Part shown: in pieces, positions 46,652 through 54,283 of the stretch
How the letters are laid out: every line of letters begins with the position of its first letter
How positions within the stretch are numbered: the first letter of the stretch is position 1
DNA from: Cyclobacterium sp. 1_MG-2023
Lineage (GTDB): Bacteria > Bacteroidota > Bacteroidia > Cytophagales > Cyclobacteriaceae
Length of the DNA stretch: 64,000 bases
Direction of reading: 5' to 3'
Assembly (NCBI RefSeq): GCF_030546805.1
Contig: NZ_JAUOPC010000011.1
Location: 1-64,000 of the forward strand
Notes under the pieces: model-generated
The model's input: only the letters and a program-made list of their open reading frames with translations
Databases searched by the model: none
Told to the model about the DNA's origin: nothing
Position numbers and translations under genes: made by a program

Positions 46652-47674
46652 TTAAACCTTATAATACTCCACCAATTTCCCGTCAAAACCGGATACGCGG
46701 CTTATCAGTTCCTGTCGTTTTTTCTCGTCAAAGGCTTTAAAGTTTTTGGCTAAATCAATCTTTTCGGTGAGCATGTCTGCATTGTCTGCTCCGGTTACCA
46801 ATACACTTATTGGAAGGGACCATGAAAAATAGATGGCTTCCTCTACTGTCAATGCATTGGGAACAATTCGCGGTTTGTCACCACTGTTGAAATGGGTGGT
46901 ACCTCCAAAAAAGCCACCATTTGCCAAGGTTTTCATGGCACAGGGTGCCATTCCCTTTTCGATTAGTTTTGGCATCACATTGGTGATAAAGCTCTTATAA
47001 TTCGGGTCAAAGGCATTGATGGGCATCTGGCAGGCTTCCAACTGATCGGTGCTTTCCAACATTCTCAAGTGAGCATTGTAATCGGAATGACCTGAAAAAC
47101 CGATGTGTTTTACTTTCCCGCTCTCTTTTGCTTTCAAGACATAGTCCAATACACCATTTTTTAACCTATTATCCACATCGCTTGGACTGGTTACAGCGTG
47201 AATTAACCAAAGATCTATATAGTCTGTTTTCATCCGGCTAAGGGTGCCTTCTAAATGTTCCTGGGCGGTTTTACCATCTCTTGCCGTGGACTTGCTTTGA
47301 ATAAAAGCAAGGTCCCTATATTTGGGTGTAAGAAATTGGCCATACCTTCTTTCACCTGTTCCACGACCGTAAGATTCTGCATTGTCAAAAAATCGGACTC
47401 CACCTTCCAGCGCCCGTTCAATTGTCTTTTGAGCTTCATTTTCACTCATTCGGGCGATATGGGCTCCTCCCAGGCCCAGCATGGTGACAGACAAACCGGA
47501 TTTCCCAAATTTCCGCTTGGGAAGCAAGTCTCCCAACCTATCCCGCATATAGGGACTGGGAATGGGCTTTCCTTCTGCATTGATACTGGTAAGGGGCAAC
47601 ATCATTCCGGCAGTTAATCCGGCCAAGGATTTTAAGAATGTCCTTCTTGGGTTATTAAGATTGTTATTTTCCAT
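46652..47674 (-). CDS. Aldo/keto reductase, Tat-exported
   Basis: This 340-residue protein has a Tat-like signal (Arg10-Arg11 in NPRRTFLK) and an aldo/keto reductase TIM barrel. The catalytic tetrad is visible: Asp97, Tyr102 (DNAESYG), Lys128 (IQSKS) and His159 (LWLIHA). These enzymes reduce carbonyls with NAD(P)H. Export of an NAD(P)H enzyme is unexpected, though Tat-type signals are frequent on this subfamily in Bacteroidota. The gene starts 11 bases after the TonB receptor stop, so it is the last gene of a four-gene operon. Confidence 0.88.
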   Translation of the reverse strand: MENNNLNNPRRTFLKSLAGLTAGMMLPLTSINAEGKPIPSPYMRDRLGDLLPKRKFGKSGLSVTMLGLGGAHIARMSENEAQKTIERALEGGVRFFDNAESYGRGTGERRYGQFLTPKYRDLAFIQSKSTARDGKTAQEHLEGTLSRMKTDYIDLWLIHAVTSPSDVDNRLKNGVLDYVLKAKESGKVKHIGFSGHSDYNAHLRMLESTDQLEACQMPINAFDPNYKSFITNVMPKLIEKGMAPCAMKTLANGGFFGGTTHFNSGDKPRIVPNALTVEEAIYFSWSLPISVLVTGADNADMLTEKIDLAKNFKAFDEKKRQELISRVSGFDGKLVEYYKV

Positions 47675-47685
47675 GATTGATAGGG

Positions 47686-49533
47686 TTAAAATTTAACTTG
47701 AATGCCAGTCATTACATTGATTCCCGGCATGGGAAAACCTTTTTCCAGCTGATATGCTGTGTTTAATAGGTTTTTGCCAGCGATATAGGTACTAATTTTA
47801 GGGCTTATGGCATACATGCTCCTAATGTTTAATAAGGTGTAATTTTCATTTGCATCTGATTCGGTAAGGCTGTTTCGGAGTCCGCTGATGTGGCGAATTG
47901 ACGGAATAATAGAAAATTTATTTATTTGCAGATCCCCCTGAAGGCTCAGATTGTGTTTGGGTGCAAACAAAATGTTCTTATCTACATCCACATAGGCATA
48001 ATTGAGTATGACTTGCCATGATTCTGCAGTTTGAAAGCGGATTTGACTTTCAAGCCCTTTGTTAAGGAAACTTCCTGAATTGCTGCCAATAGAAGGGGTG
48101 GCCATGGGGTTAATTTGGATTAGATTGCTGCCTTTGGCCATAAAAGCCATGAGTTCCAGACTTAGTTTGCTGTCAAGAATAAGGGTTTGAAAACCTGCTT
48201 CATGACTCCACAGTTCTTCAGGCCTCAAAGATTCATTGGATGTGGGAAACAAATACAGGTCTACAATGGAGGGACTTCTAAAGGCTTTGGAGGAGGAGGC
48301 CTTGAGGGTAAAATTTTGCCTTAGCCTATAAGCAAGACCGAAGCCGGGAAGTAGTTTTTGGCCATACTGAGAGTTACTAACGCGGCGAAGTCCAGCATTG
48401 AAACTGATTTTTTCTCCCAAGTCTTGCTGGGCCTGCAGATAAAGATCTGTTTCATGAATGGTGAATTGCGTTCCCAAGCCAACTCGGGCAGGGGGAGGAA
48501 GTGTTTCATTGAATGCCTTTCCACCATAGCGTTTATAATCAATTCCCACTGTAAGTATTTGTTTTGGAAGCAGGCTCAGGTTTTGGTAAAAAGTGATGCC
48601 TTGATTTTGGTCTGTAGATGAAAATCCGGTTTGAAATGTGTGCTCGCCAAAATTATGAAAGAACAACAGTGCCCCAGAAACATTTCCCCAGTCGTTGCGA
48701 AGAGAAAGTGCAGCCCTACCTCTTAAGTATTCGCGTTTATCTGTCTCCATCGGGGCAGCGGTAGGTCCCGGCTGATAATAAGTTGCATCAGCCAATTGCA
48801 TATCTCCGGAAAGGGAAAGATTGGGACTGAAGGCGTAGCCCATTTTGAGGTAGCCGGTAGTGTTTTTAAAGCTGTCTGCCGCATCGGTTCGAAAACCGGC
48901 TGTACTGTTTCTATTGACAGCTATCATGGAATGGAATTTACCCTGTTTATATGATGCATGGGCATTTCCCAAAAAAGTCCTATACGAACCATAGCCTAAA
49001 TTTGCGGATCCGTTCCAGCCTTCTTTGCTTGCCTTTCGGGTAATCAGGTTGATGGCTCCCCCCATGGCGTTAGAGCCATATAAGATAGCGGCAGCTCCTC
49101 GCTGTACTTCTACTCGTTCTATGTCCGAGGCACTATAGGCATCGGCTATGGGGTGAGCAAAAATGCCCATGTATTGAGGCTGTCCATCGATCAATACCAA
49201 AACCCTATTATTGGGAGTGCCACTAATCCCTCGAATGCTGATATTGCCTCCAGAACCCGGACCTACTCCAAAACCGGTAATGCTACGGTCATTGAGTAAA
49301 AGGCCAGGAACTTGATAAGCCAATAAAGGCAGCACGTTTAACTCCCCCGAACGGTCAATGGTTTTCCTGGAAATGGTGGAGATGGAGGCAGCTATTTTGT
49401 TTTTCTGCCGTTCTATTCTCGTTCCCGTGACCACGGCTTCATCCAAGGCAACAGTAAGGCTATCCTTTTCCTGAGCCAATAGAGAGCTGGAGTAAAAAGT
49501 AAATAACAAGCCTATGATGGCACTAACTTTCAT
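47686..49533 (-). CDS. TonB-dependent outer-membrane receptor (BtuB/vitamin-type size)
   Basis: 615 residues from ATG 49533; an upstream GTG at 49575 is less likely, because the ATG gives a clean signal peptide ending in LLAQ. It has a TonB box-like segment (DEAVVTGTRIER), a plug (about 35-150; NISIRGISGTPNNRVLVLIDGQP, VEVQRGAAAILYGSNAMGGAINL) and a beta-barrel ending in Phe. It lacks the carboxypeptidase-like domain of SusC, so it resembles vitamin or siderophore receptors more than glycan importers. Its start overlaps the phosphoribosyltransferase gene by 11 bases, so the two are translationally linked. Ligand unknown. Confidence 0.92.
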   Translation of the reverse strand: MKVSAIIGLLFTFYSSSLLAQEKDSLTVALDEAVVTGTRIERQKNKIAASISTISRKTIDRSGELNVLPLLAYQVPGLLLNDRSITGFGVGPGSGGNISIRGISGTPNNRVLVLIDGQPQYMGIFAHPIADAYSASDIERVEVQRGAAAILYGSNAMGGAINLITRKASKEGWNGSANLGYGSYRTFLGNAHASYKQGKFHSMIAVNRNSTAGFRTDAADSFKNTTGYLKMGYAFSPNLSLSGDMQLADATYYQPGPTAAPMETDKREYLRGRAALSLRNDWGNVSGALLFFHNFGEHTFQTGFSSTDQNQGITFYQNLSLLPKQILTVGIDYKRYGGKAFNETLPPPARVGLGTQFTIHETDLYLQAQQDLGEKISFNAGLRRVSNSQYGQKLLPGFGLAYRLRQNFTLKASSSKAFRSPSIVDLYLFPTSNESLRPEELWSHEAGFQTLILDSKLSLELMAFMAKGSNLIQINPMATPSIGSNSGSFLNKGLESQIRFQTAESWQVILNYAYVDVDKNILFAPKHNLSLQGDLQINKFSIIPSIRHISGLRNSLTESDANENYTLLNIRSMYAISPKISTYIAGKNLLNTAYQLEKGFPMPGINVMTGIQVKF

Positions 49534-49960
49534 AAATAAGGGATTTAGGGGCTGGGTTCCAAGGCCACTGCACACAGGTCTTTATATTTGGAAAAAGAAC
49601 AAAATCAGCTTTCCCTTTGAGTACAAATGTATTTACAGAATAATCCTTTAATGTTTCTTTCAATAAACCCAAAGTTTTTCCGGAAACAGCTACATCATCT
49701 ACCAGTAGTATACGGCTATCTGATGGAAAAGAAGTTGGGAATAGGTCTAAAAATTCAGGGGATTCCCGAATGGGTTGGTTCTTGTCATTTCTATAATTTA
49801 CCGATGCAATGTATAGCGGAAGCCCAAGTTGATGAGCCGCCAGACCGGCAGGTACAATTCCACCTCTGCCAATACCTACAACAATGTCAGCCGGAGGGAA
49901 GGAAAAGCCGGACAAGGCCTTGCTTATCTTAGTAAAAGGTAACGAGACTTTTGAATCCAT
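49523..49960 (-). CDS. Type I phosphoribosyltransferase
   Basis: This 145-residue cytoplasmic protein has the PRPP-binding motif ILLVDDVAVSGKTL (84-97) and an N-terminal VGIGRGGIVPAGL segment, the type I phosphoribosyltransferase fold. It is at the short end for the family. The acceptor base cannot be named; xanthine/guanine-type or regulatory relatives are possible. It lies between a membrane protein (51 bases upstream) and an overlapping TonB receptor, which suggests salvage of an imported base or vitamin precursor (inference). Confidence 0.88.
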   Translation of the reverse strand: MDSKVSLPFTKISKALSGFSFPPADIVVGIGRGGIVPAGLAAHQLGLPLYIASVNYRNDKNQPIRESPEFLDLFPTSFPSDSRILLVDDVAVSGKTLGLLKETLKDYSVNTFVLKGKADFVLFPNIKTCVQWPWNPAPKSLIYES

Positions 49961-50011
49961 GTATATTTGTTTTTAAGATGAGCTTAATTTAAAAACCTTT
50001 ATAGATATAAA

Positions 50012-50542
50012 TTAGGCCTCTTTTCTCTGATTGGGAAGGTACTTTAAGCACAAGACGTTGATGACAAATAATATCACAATACCAACAACAGCATTGCTTA
50101 AAGAAGTGCTGAAAAACTGTACCGGGCTGGCCTCGATTAGGGGAATGAAAATCAATACTGCTGAGGAAATTGTTTTGGTGCCTAAATAGGCCAGAGGTGC
50201 AGCAATCCATTTAATAATTCCTTGAAGTAGGAATACATAGCTCAGCAAAGTGAAGATTACAAGTTCAAACGTAAGTATGCCCATTAATCCCCAATGGGGA
50301 TTGCCGGATAAAAGGAAGTTTATAGGGGGTGCCAAAGCGGCCACGATTAAGGCTACAGGTAATCGATAAGCGATTAAAGCTACAATGGGCATATAAAACA
50401 TGGGCAATAGATATGCACCCATTGGAATCCCATTGAAGGGAGGAGCAAGGTGAACTAGAATTGGCAGGGCAATGGCTACCAACAATACCCAAGCGGTTGT
50501 TTTTAAAGTGGAACTGTAGTTTGAGTTTAGGGAAAGTTGCAT
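50012..50542 (-). CDS. Integral membrane protein, ECF-type S-component-like
   Basis: This 176-residue protein has five or six hydrophobic segments (about 15-33, 40-75, 84-110, 112-132, 148-168), a size and pattern matching the substrate-binding S components of ECF transporters or similar small permeases. No ATPase or T component is nearby. First gene of the minus-strand operon with the phosphoribosyltransferase, TonB receptor and aldo/keto reductase; in that setting it could carry the same ligand across the inner membrane. The family call is based on topology and context only. Confidence 0.7.
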   Translation of the reverse strand: MQLSLNSNYSSTLKTTAWVLLVAIALPILVHLAPPFNGIPMGAYLLPMFYMPIVALIAYRLPVALIVAALAPPINFLLSGNPHWGLMGILTFELVIFTLLSYVFLLQGIIKWIAAPLAYLGTKTISSAVLIFIPLIEASPVQFFSTSLSNAVVGIVILFVINVLCLKYLPNQRKEA

Positions 50543-50724
50543 GATTTATCAAGGTTTAATTACAGGGGATTATTTAAGCAATCGTAGAAAATGAAGCAAC
50601 CGAATAGGAGCTTCTATAAGCACTTGATTTATATGTTTTAATTTAATGAATTCTTTTTAATCCTCCAATTATTGAGAATATTTTACTGTATAATGACAAA
50701 ATTACATGTAAAATTAATGGTTGG

Positions 50725-50800
50725 GTGTCAAGAGGTTCTCTTCCAGAGGCAGCTGTCTAAGCCGGCAAAGAGACGCTGTCTGAACATCTCGAAGAGACAC
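50725..50800. repeat. Structured palindromic tract, cloverleaf-like fold
   Basis: GTGTC (50725-50729) pairs with GACAC (50796-50800). Between them AAGAG/CTCTT (50730-50742), GTCT/AGAC (50755-50774, enclosing GCCGGC) and TCTC/GAGA near 50787-50797 can form three inner stems. It is more GC-rich than its surroundings. It lacks the conserved T-arm of a tRNA. Nature unknown: a dispersed repeat or a small structured RNA. Confidence 0.4.
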
Positions 50801-51020
50801 ATATTCACATATTTCATTCCCTTGGCAGTTCTGTTTCAATGCATTTATTGGAAGTGTAAAAATAGGTTAATTGCTAAGTAGAAGTGATCCAGGGCCTTGT
50901 TTCGTCCATTTACCATGTGGGTCCGGAAGATGGAATCATTAATTTCATAGCCAAAGTCCTACTTTTTTTAATGCCCGAATAGTCATTCATGTAGGCGACG
51001 GCTGTAAACCGAAAAATCAA

Positions 51021-51051
51021 TTTGGTACTGGTATTAAAATCAATAAGTTTG
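51021..51051 (+). promoter_or_regulatory. Promoter upstream of the acyltransferase
   Basis: TTTG (51021-51024), a 19-base spacer and TAAGTTTG (51044-51051) match the Bacteroidota consensus. The leader to the start at 51224 would be about 165 bases. Confidence 0.5.
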
Positions 51052-51223
51052 ACTTTTGATTTTATAATAGAAATGATTCTTAGGAATTGATTTATAATTA
51101 CTTTACAATTGGTAGTCGGACATTAAAGTGTGTTTATAATTGAAAGGATTGAATTGATAATTTTATTCAGATAAAATCAGGTAGGCGCTCAAGAAAGATC
51201 TTGAAGGAATAATTTGTAATCAA

Positions 51224-51841
51224 ATGGATATGCTAAATAAATTAAGGTTCTTTTTGAAATTAAAAAATGTTTATATCCTACCAATGCTCAGGGTAAGCAA
51301 AAAATTTATGGTTTATAAAAAATCAGAAGTGAGCTTAGCGAAAACATCAAAAATAACCCTTAAAAAGGCTTTTTATTTTAATGCAAAATGGACTAAAAAT
51401 GATCCTTTTCCATCTATCTTAGCAATGCATGAAAATTCAAAATTGGTAGTTCACGGTGAATTTTCAATTTATTCCGGAAGCAGAGTTTATATAAACAACG
51501 GAGCAAGTTTAATATTGGGTAGTGGTTATATTAATAACAATTTTAATTTGTCTTGTTTTGAACGGATTGAAATTGGGGATGAGGTAGCAATTTCTGAAAA
51601 TGTATGTATTAGAGACGCTGATAACCATGTTATTACAAGCTCTGAGCATAGGCCTACGCAACCAATAAAAATTGGTAATAAGGTATGGATTGGTATGAAT
51701 GTTACCATATTAAAAGGAGTTACTATTGGAGATGGTTCTATCGTTGCGGCTGGGGCTGTTGTCAATAAGGATGTGCCTGAAAGGTGTCTGGTAGGTGGGG
51801 TACCGGCCAAAGTACTAAAACAAAATGTGACCTGGAATTAA
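51224..51841 (+). CDS. Hexapeptide-repeat acyltransferase
   Basis: This 205-residue protein has a basic, helical N-terminus (about 1-45) and a left-handed beta-helix of hexapeptide repeats (about 65-200; [64 protein letters not shown]). ADNH near residue 138 contains the probable catalytic His. The layout is that of maltose/galactoside O-acetyltransferases and those acting on surface polysaccharides. No other polysaccharide gene is adjacent, so the acceptor is unknown. Confidence 0.88.
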   Translation: MDMLNKLRFFLKLKNVYILPMLRVSKKFMVYKKSEVSLAKTSKITLKKAFYFNAKWTKNDPFPSILAMHENSKLVVHGEFSIYSGSRVYINNGASLILGSGYINNNFNLSCFERIEIGDEVAISENVCIRDADNHVITSSEHRPTQPIKIGNKVWIGMNVTILKGVTIGDGSIVAAGAVVNKDVPERCLVGGVPAKVLKQNVTWN

Positions 51842-52223
51842 CTCGAACGCACAACTCCGTACATTTTAACCTTTGAGGATGTTTTCACCTATGCTTAATT
51901 TATGATTTACTGCCAATCATCGGATGTGGTGTAGATTTCCCTCTTAAATAAAAGTTAAACAATAGATGCGATAATATGAGTGCCGCCTTGACTACAAAAA
52001 TATCACTCCTCAAGAGTTTTTATCACCGGTTGGATTAACGTATTAATAGAACCGTACTCGGCTGGGCTTCTAATTATTTATTTGCGATGTGCCTACATCC
52101 TTCGGCTATTTAGGTTCCAACCTATTAAAATAAGCTTTATTTCCTGTGATTTGAAATTGGAGGGTGGATTGCCAATTCTGTTGTTCCCTTTTTAATGTTG
52201 CCCTTGATAGGTAATTACGATTT

Positions 52224-52248
52224 ATTAATGCAACTATGTTGCATTAAT
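52224..52248. promoter_or_regulatory. Perfect operator-like palindrome
   Basis: ATTAATGCAAC (52224-52234), a three-base centre TAT, and the exact complement (52238-52248). The right arm contains the TTG of the promoter -33 element, so a bound protein should block transcription. The cognate regulator is not in this window. Confidence 0.7.
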
Positions 52249-52268
52249 ATTTATTTTCACTACTTTTG
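52239..52268 (+). promoter_or_regulatory. Promoter of the CPYC flavoprotein gene
   Basis: TTG (52239-52241), a 19-base spacer and TACTTTTG (52261-52268) fit the Bacteroidota consensus. The leader to the ATG at 52380 would be about 105 bases. Confidence 0.6.
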
Positions 52269-52379
52269 TTCAAGGTATTAGTTAAATAGAGGCAGGGAGA
52301 AATAGTAACAGGCTTTTGATCGGATAATTATGTCCATTATTTTATGTTTCCCCGGGCTGCCATCGTAAAATTCAAACAT

Positions 52380-53288
52380 ATGAAACCAACAACAGATTTT
52401 GAAGTAATCATTATAGGAGGTAGTTATTCAGGACTTTCCGCAGCGATGGCATTGGGGCGTTCTCTTAGAAATACGTTAATTATAGATGCGGGAAAACCTT
52501 GCAACCGTCAAACACCTCATTCTCATAATTTTTTAACGCAGGATGGTAGCACACCTCAGGAAATCGCGGAAATTGCCAGGAATCAGGTTGCGAAATATGA
52601 TACTGTGGAATTTTATGATGGAATGGCAGTCGGCAGTAAGAAAGTTGAAAATGGATTTGATATTACCACAAGCCGGGGAGAAACTTTCCACACAAAGAAA
52701 CTATTACTTGCAACGGGAATAAAAGACCTAATGCCGAATATAGAAGGTTTTGCTGAATGCTGGGGTATATCCGTAGTTCATTGCCCTTATTGTCATGGCT
52801 ATGAAATTAGGAATCAAAAAACGGCAATTATGGCCAATGGGGACACTGCAGTTCACCTAGCCTCTTTGGTAAATAATCTTACTAAAGACCTTACCATTCT
52901 CACTGAAGGGAAAATACCATTTGATGATGAACAGCTTGATAAGTTATTTAAACAGAACATCAAAATCATTGAAAAAGAGATTGTAGCAATTGACCATAAG
53001 GCAGGATATCTGAAAAGTATCCGGTTTAAAGACGGTTCTGTGGAAGCATTTGATGCTGCTTATGCTTCCATTCCATTTGAACAAAATACCTTGATTCCCG
53101 AAGAATTAGGTTGCAAACTTACAGAACAGGGATACATTGAGGTGGATGAAATGGGGAAAACTACTGAGGACGGAGTTTTTGCTTGTGGGGATTGCAGTAC
53201 GATGATGCGCTCAGTGGCTACAGCAGTCTACAAAGGAAACATTGCTGGTGTTTTTATCAACCATGAGCTAACGCAGGAAAGTTTTTAG
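52380..53288 (+). CDS. Thioredoxin reductase-like FAD/NAD(P) oxidoreductase with CPYC motif
   Basis: 302 residues from ATG 52380; an ATG at 52344 would add twelve residues that do not fit the FAD-binding start. FAD site IIIGGSYSGLSAA (about 10-22); redox pair Cys135-Cys138 in CPYCHGYE, where classical thioredoxin reductase has a different CxxC; C-terminal FAD motif DGVFACGDCS. It probably reduces a disulfide partner with NAD(P)H. A partner thioredoxin is not adjacent. It has its own promoter overlapped by a palindrome, so expression is likely controlled by a dimeric repressor, perhaps redox-sensing (inference). Confidence 0.9.
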   Translation: MKPTTDFEVIIIGGSYSGLSAAMALGRSLRNTLIIDAGKPCNRQTPHSHNFLTQDGSTPQEIAEIARNQVAKYDTVEFYDGMAVGSKKVENGFDITTSRGETFHTKKLLLATGIKDLMPNIEGFAECWGISVVHCPYCHGYEIRNQKTAIMANGDTAVHLASLVNNLTKDLTILTEGKIPFDDEQLDKLFKQNIKIIEKEIVAIDHKAGYLKSIRFKDGSVEAFDAAYASIPFEQNTLIPEELGCKLTEQGYIEVDEMGKTTEDGVFACGDCSTMMRSVATAVYKGNIAGVFINHELTQESF

Positions 53289-53397
53289 TTGGATTGAAGC
53301 ATTTATTGGTATAATAACAGTGTAGTTTCTATCTTCGGAAACCTGCTTAGCTATAGTTGTTGTTGAAGTTTTTGGCTAAGCCTTAAAGTAGATCAAA

Positions 53398-54213
53398 ATG
53401 AATGCTGTGAAAGTCGGAATTGATTTGGGTGGAACCAAAGTGTTAATCATTGCAGGGGCACTGGAAGTGAGGTTTAAAACAGGGCCTAATTTTAAACCTG
53501 CAGATTTGGAAAAAATCATCAAATCCTTTTTAGATAAGCATGACTTAATACCTGTAGGAATTGGCCTGGCCATACCGGGTTTATTGAGCAAGGATGGGGA
53601 GGTTGTATCTTGTGATGTTTTGCCACAATTTAAAGGCTGGAATGCAAATCTCGCGTTAACAAAATTTAGCCCCGTTGTTAAGGCGGTAAATGATGTCAAA
53701 GCTGCCTTCTTTCAGGAATTTAACCACTGCAGGAGTGGCTATACCGGTGGTTTGATCATGGTAGGGACAGCCGTAGGTGCGGCATTTATTGTGAATGGGA
53801 AAATTCTCTCCGGTGCTTCAGGATGGGCAGGAGAGTTTGGTTATTTCCCCTTAGTAGTCGATGGTGAAATTAAGCGAATAGACACCCTGTGTGGAGGAAG
53901 TTTTTTAGCCCAAAAGTTGGGCATTTCTGCCAAAGAAATGGCTGATTTAGCAATTGAGGGTGATGAATTTGTACGAAAAGAAATTGATAAGGCCGGGTAT
54001 TTTTTGGGGATAGGTATTGCAGGATTGATCAACCTTTTTAATCCCGAAAGGATATCAATAGGAGGAGGAACAGTTGATTTGCCGGGGTATTGGAAGGGGA
54101 TTCTAAAAGGGGCAAGGGAAAACAGCATTCCTGAGTTTTGGGCTGATGATTTATTAATTAAAGTAAAGGATGGTCCTAAAGTTGCAGCACTTGGCGCAAT
54201 GACTTTGCTTTAG
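53398..54213 (+). CDS. ROK-family protein without zinc motif
   Basis: This 271-residue cytoplasmic protein has the ROK phosphate-binding DLGGTK (9-14), the AIPGLLSKDG loop, NDVKAAFFQEF and GWAGEFGYFP. ROK proteins are sugar kinases or repressors; the lack of an N-terminal DNA-binding domain favours a kinase. The zinc-binding CxCGxxGC is missing (only CGG remains) and the His of GExGH is Tyr. It is also somewhat shorter than typical glucokinases. It stands alone, convergent with the histidine kinase. Confidence 0.85.
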   Translation: MNAVKVGIDLGGTKVLIIAGALEVRFKTGPNFKPADLEKIIKSFLDKHDLIPVGIGLAIPGLLSKDGEVVSCDVLPQFKGWNANLALTKFSPVVKAVNDVKAAFFQEFNHCRSGYTGGLIMVGTAVGAAFIVNGKILSGASGWAGEFGYFPLVVDGEIKRIDTLCGGSFLAQKLGISAKEMADLAIEGDEFVRKEIDKAGYFLGIGIAGLINLFNPERISIGGGTVDLPGYWKGILKGARENSIPEFWADDLLIKVKDGPKVAALGAMTLL

Positions 54214-54283
54214 ATTTTATTGGGATTTGCAATTTTTTTTTGAGCTTAGTTTATTTCTATTTATAGTCAACCTTATTGTTTTT

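Larger units (their letters stand above)
50543..51223. other. Divergent intergenic region
   Basis: 681 bases. Contains a palindromic tract at 50725-50800 and the plus-strand promoter at 51021-51051. I looked for a cobalamin or thiamine riboswitch upstream of the minus-strand operon and did not see the conserved boxes. Confidence 0.45.
51842..52379. other. Intergenic region with palindrome and promoter
   Basis: The right part holds the perfect palindrome at 52224-52248 and the promoter at 52239-52268. The left part shows nothing gene-like. Confidence 0.5.

Noticed and set aside
49534-49575. GTG start adding 14 residues to the TonB receptor
   Set aside because: The ATG at 49533 gives a clean signal peptide; the extra residues would spoil it.
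50543-50720. Riboswitch upstream of the TonB receptor operon
   Set aside because: No cobalamin, thiamine or other conserved riboswitch boxes could be found on the minus strand.
50725-50800. Possible tRNA because of length and cloverleaf-like pairing
   Set aside because: The acceptor stem is only five bases and the conserved GTTCRA T-loop and a proper anticodon arm are missing.
52344-52379. Upstream ATG for the flavoprotein
   Set aside because: The added twelve residues precede the FAD-binding start without homology; ATG at 52380 fits the family better.
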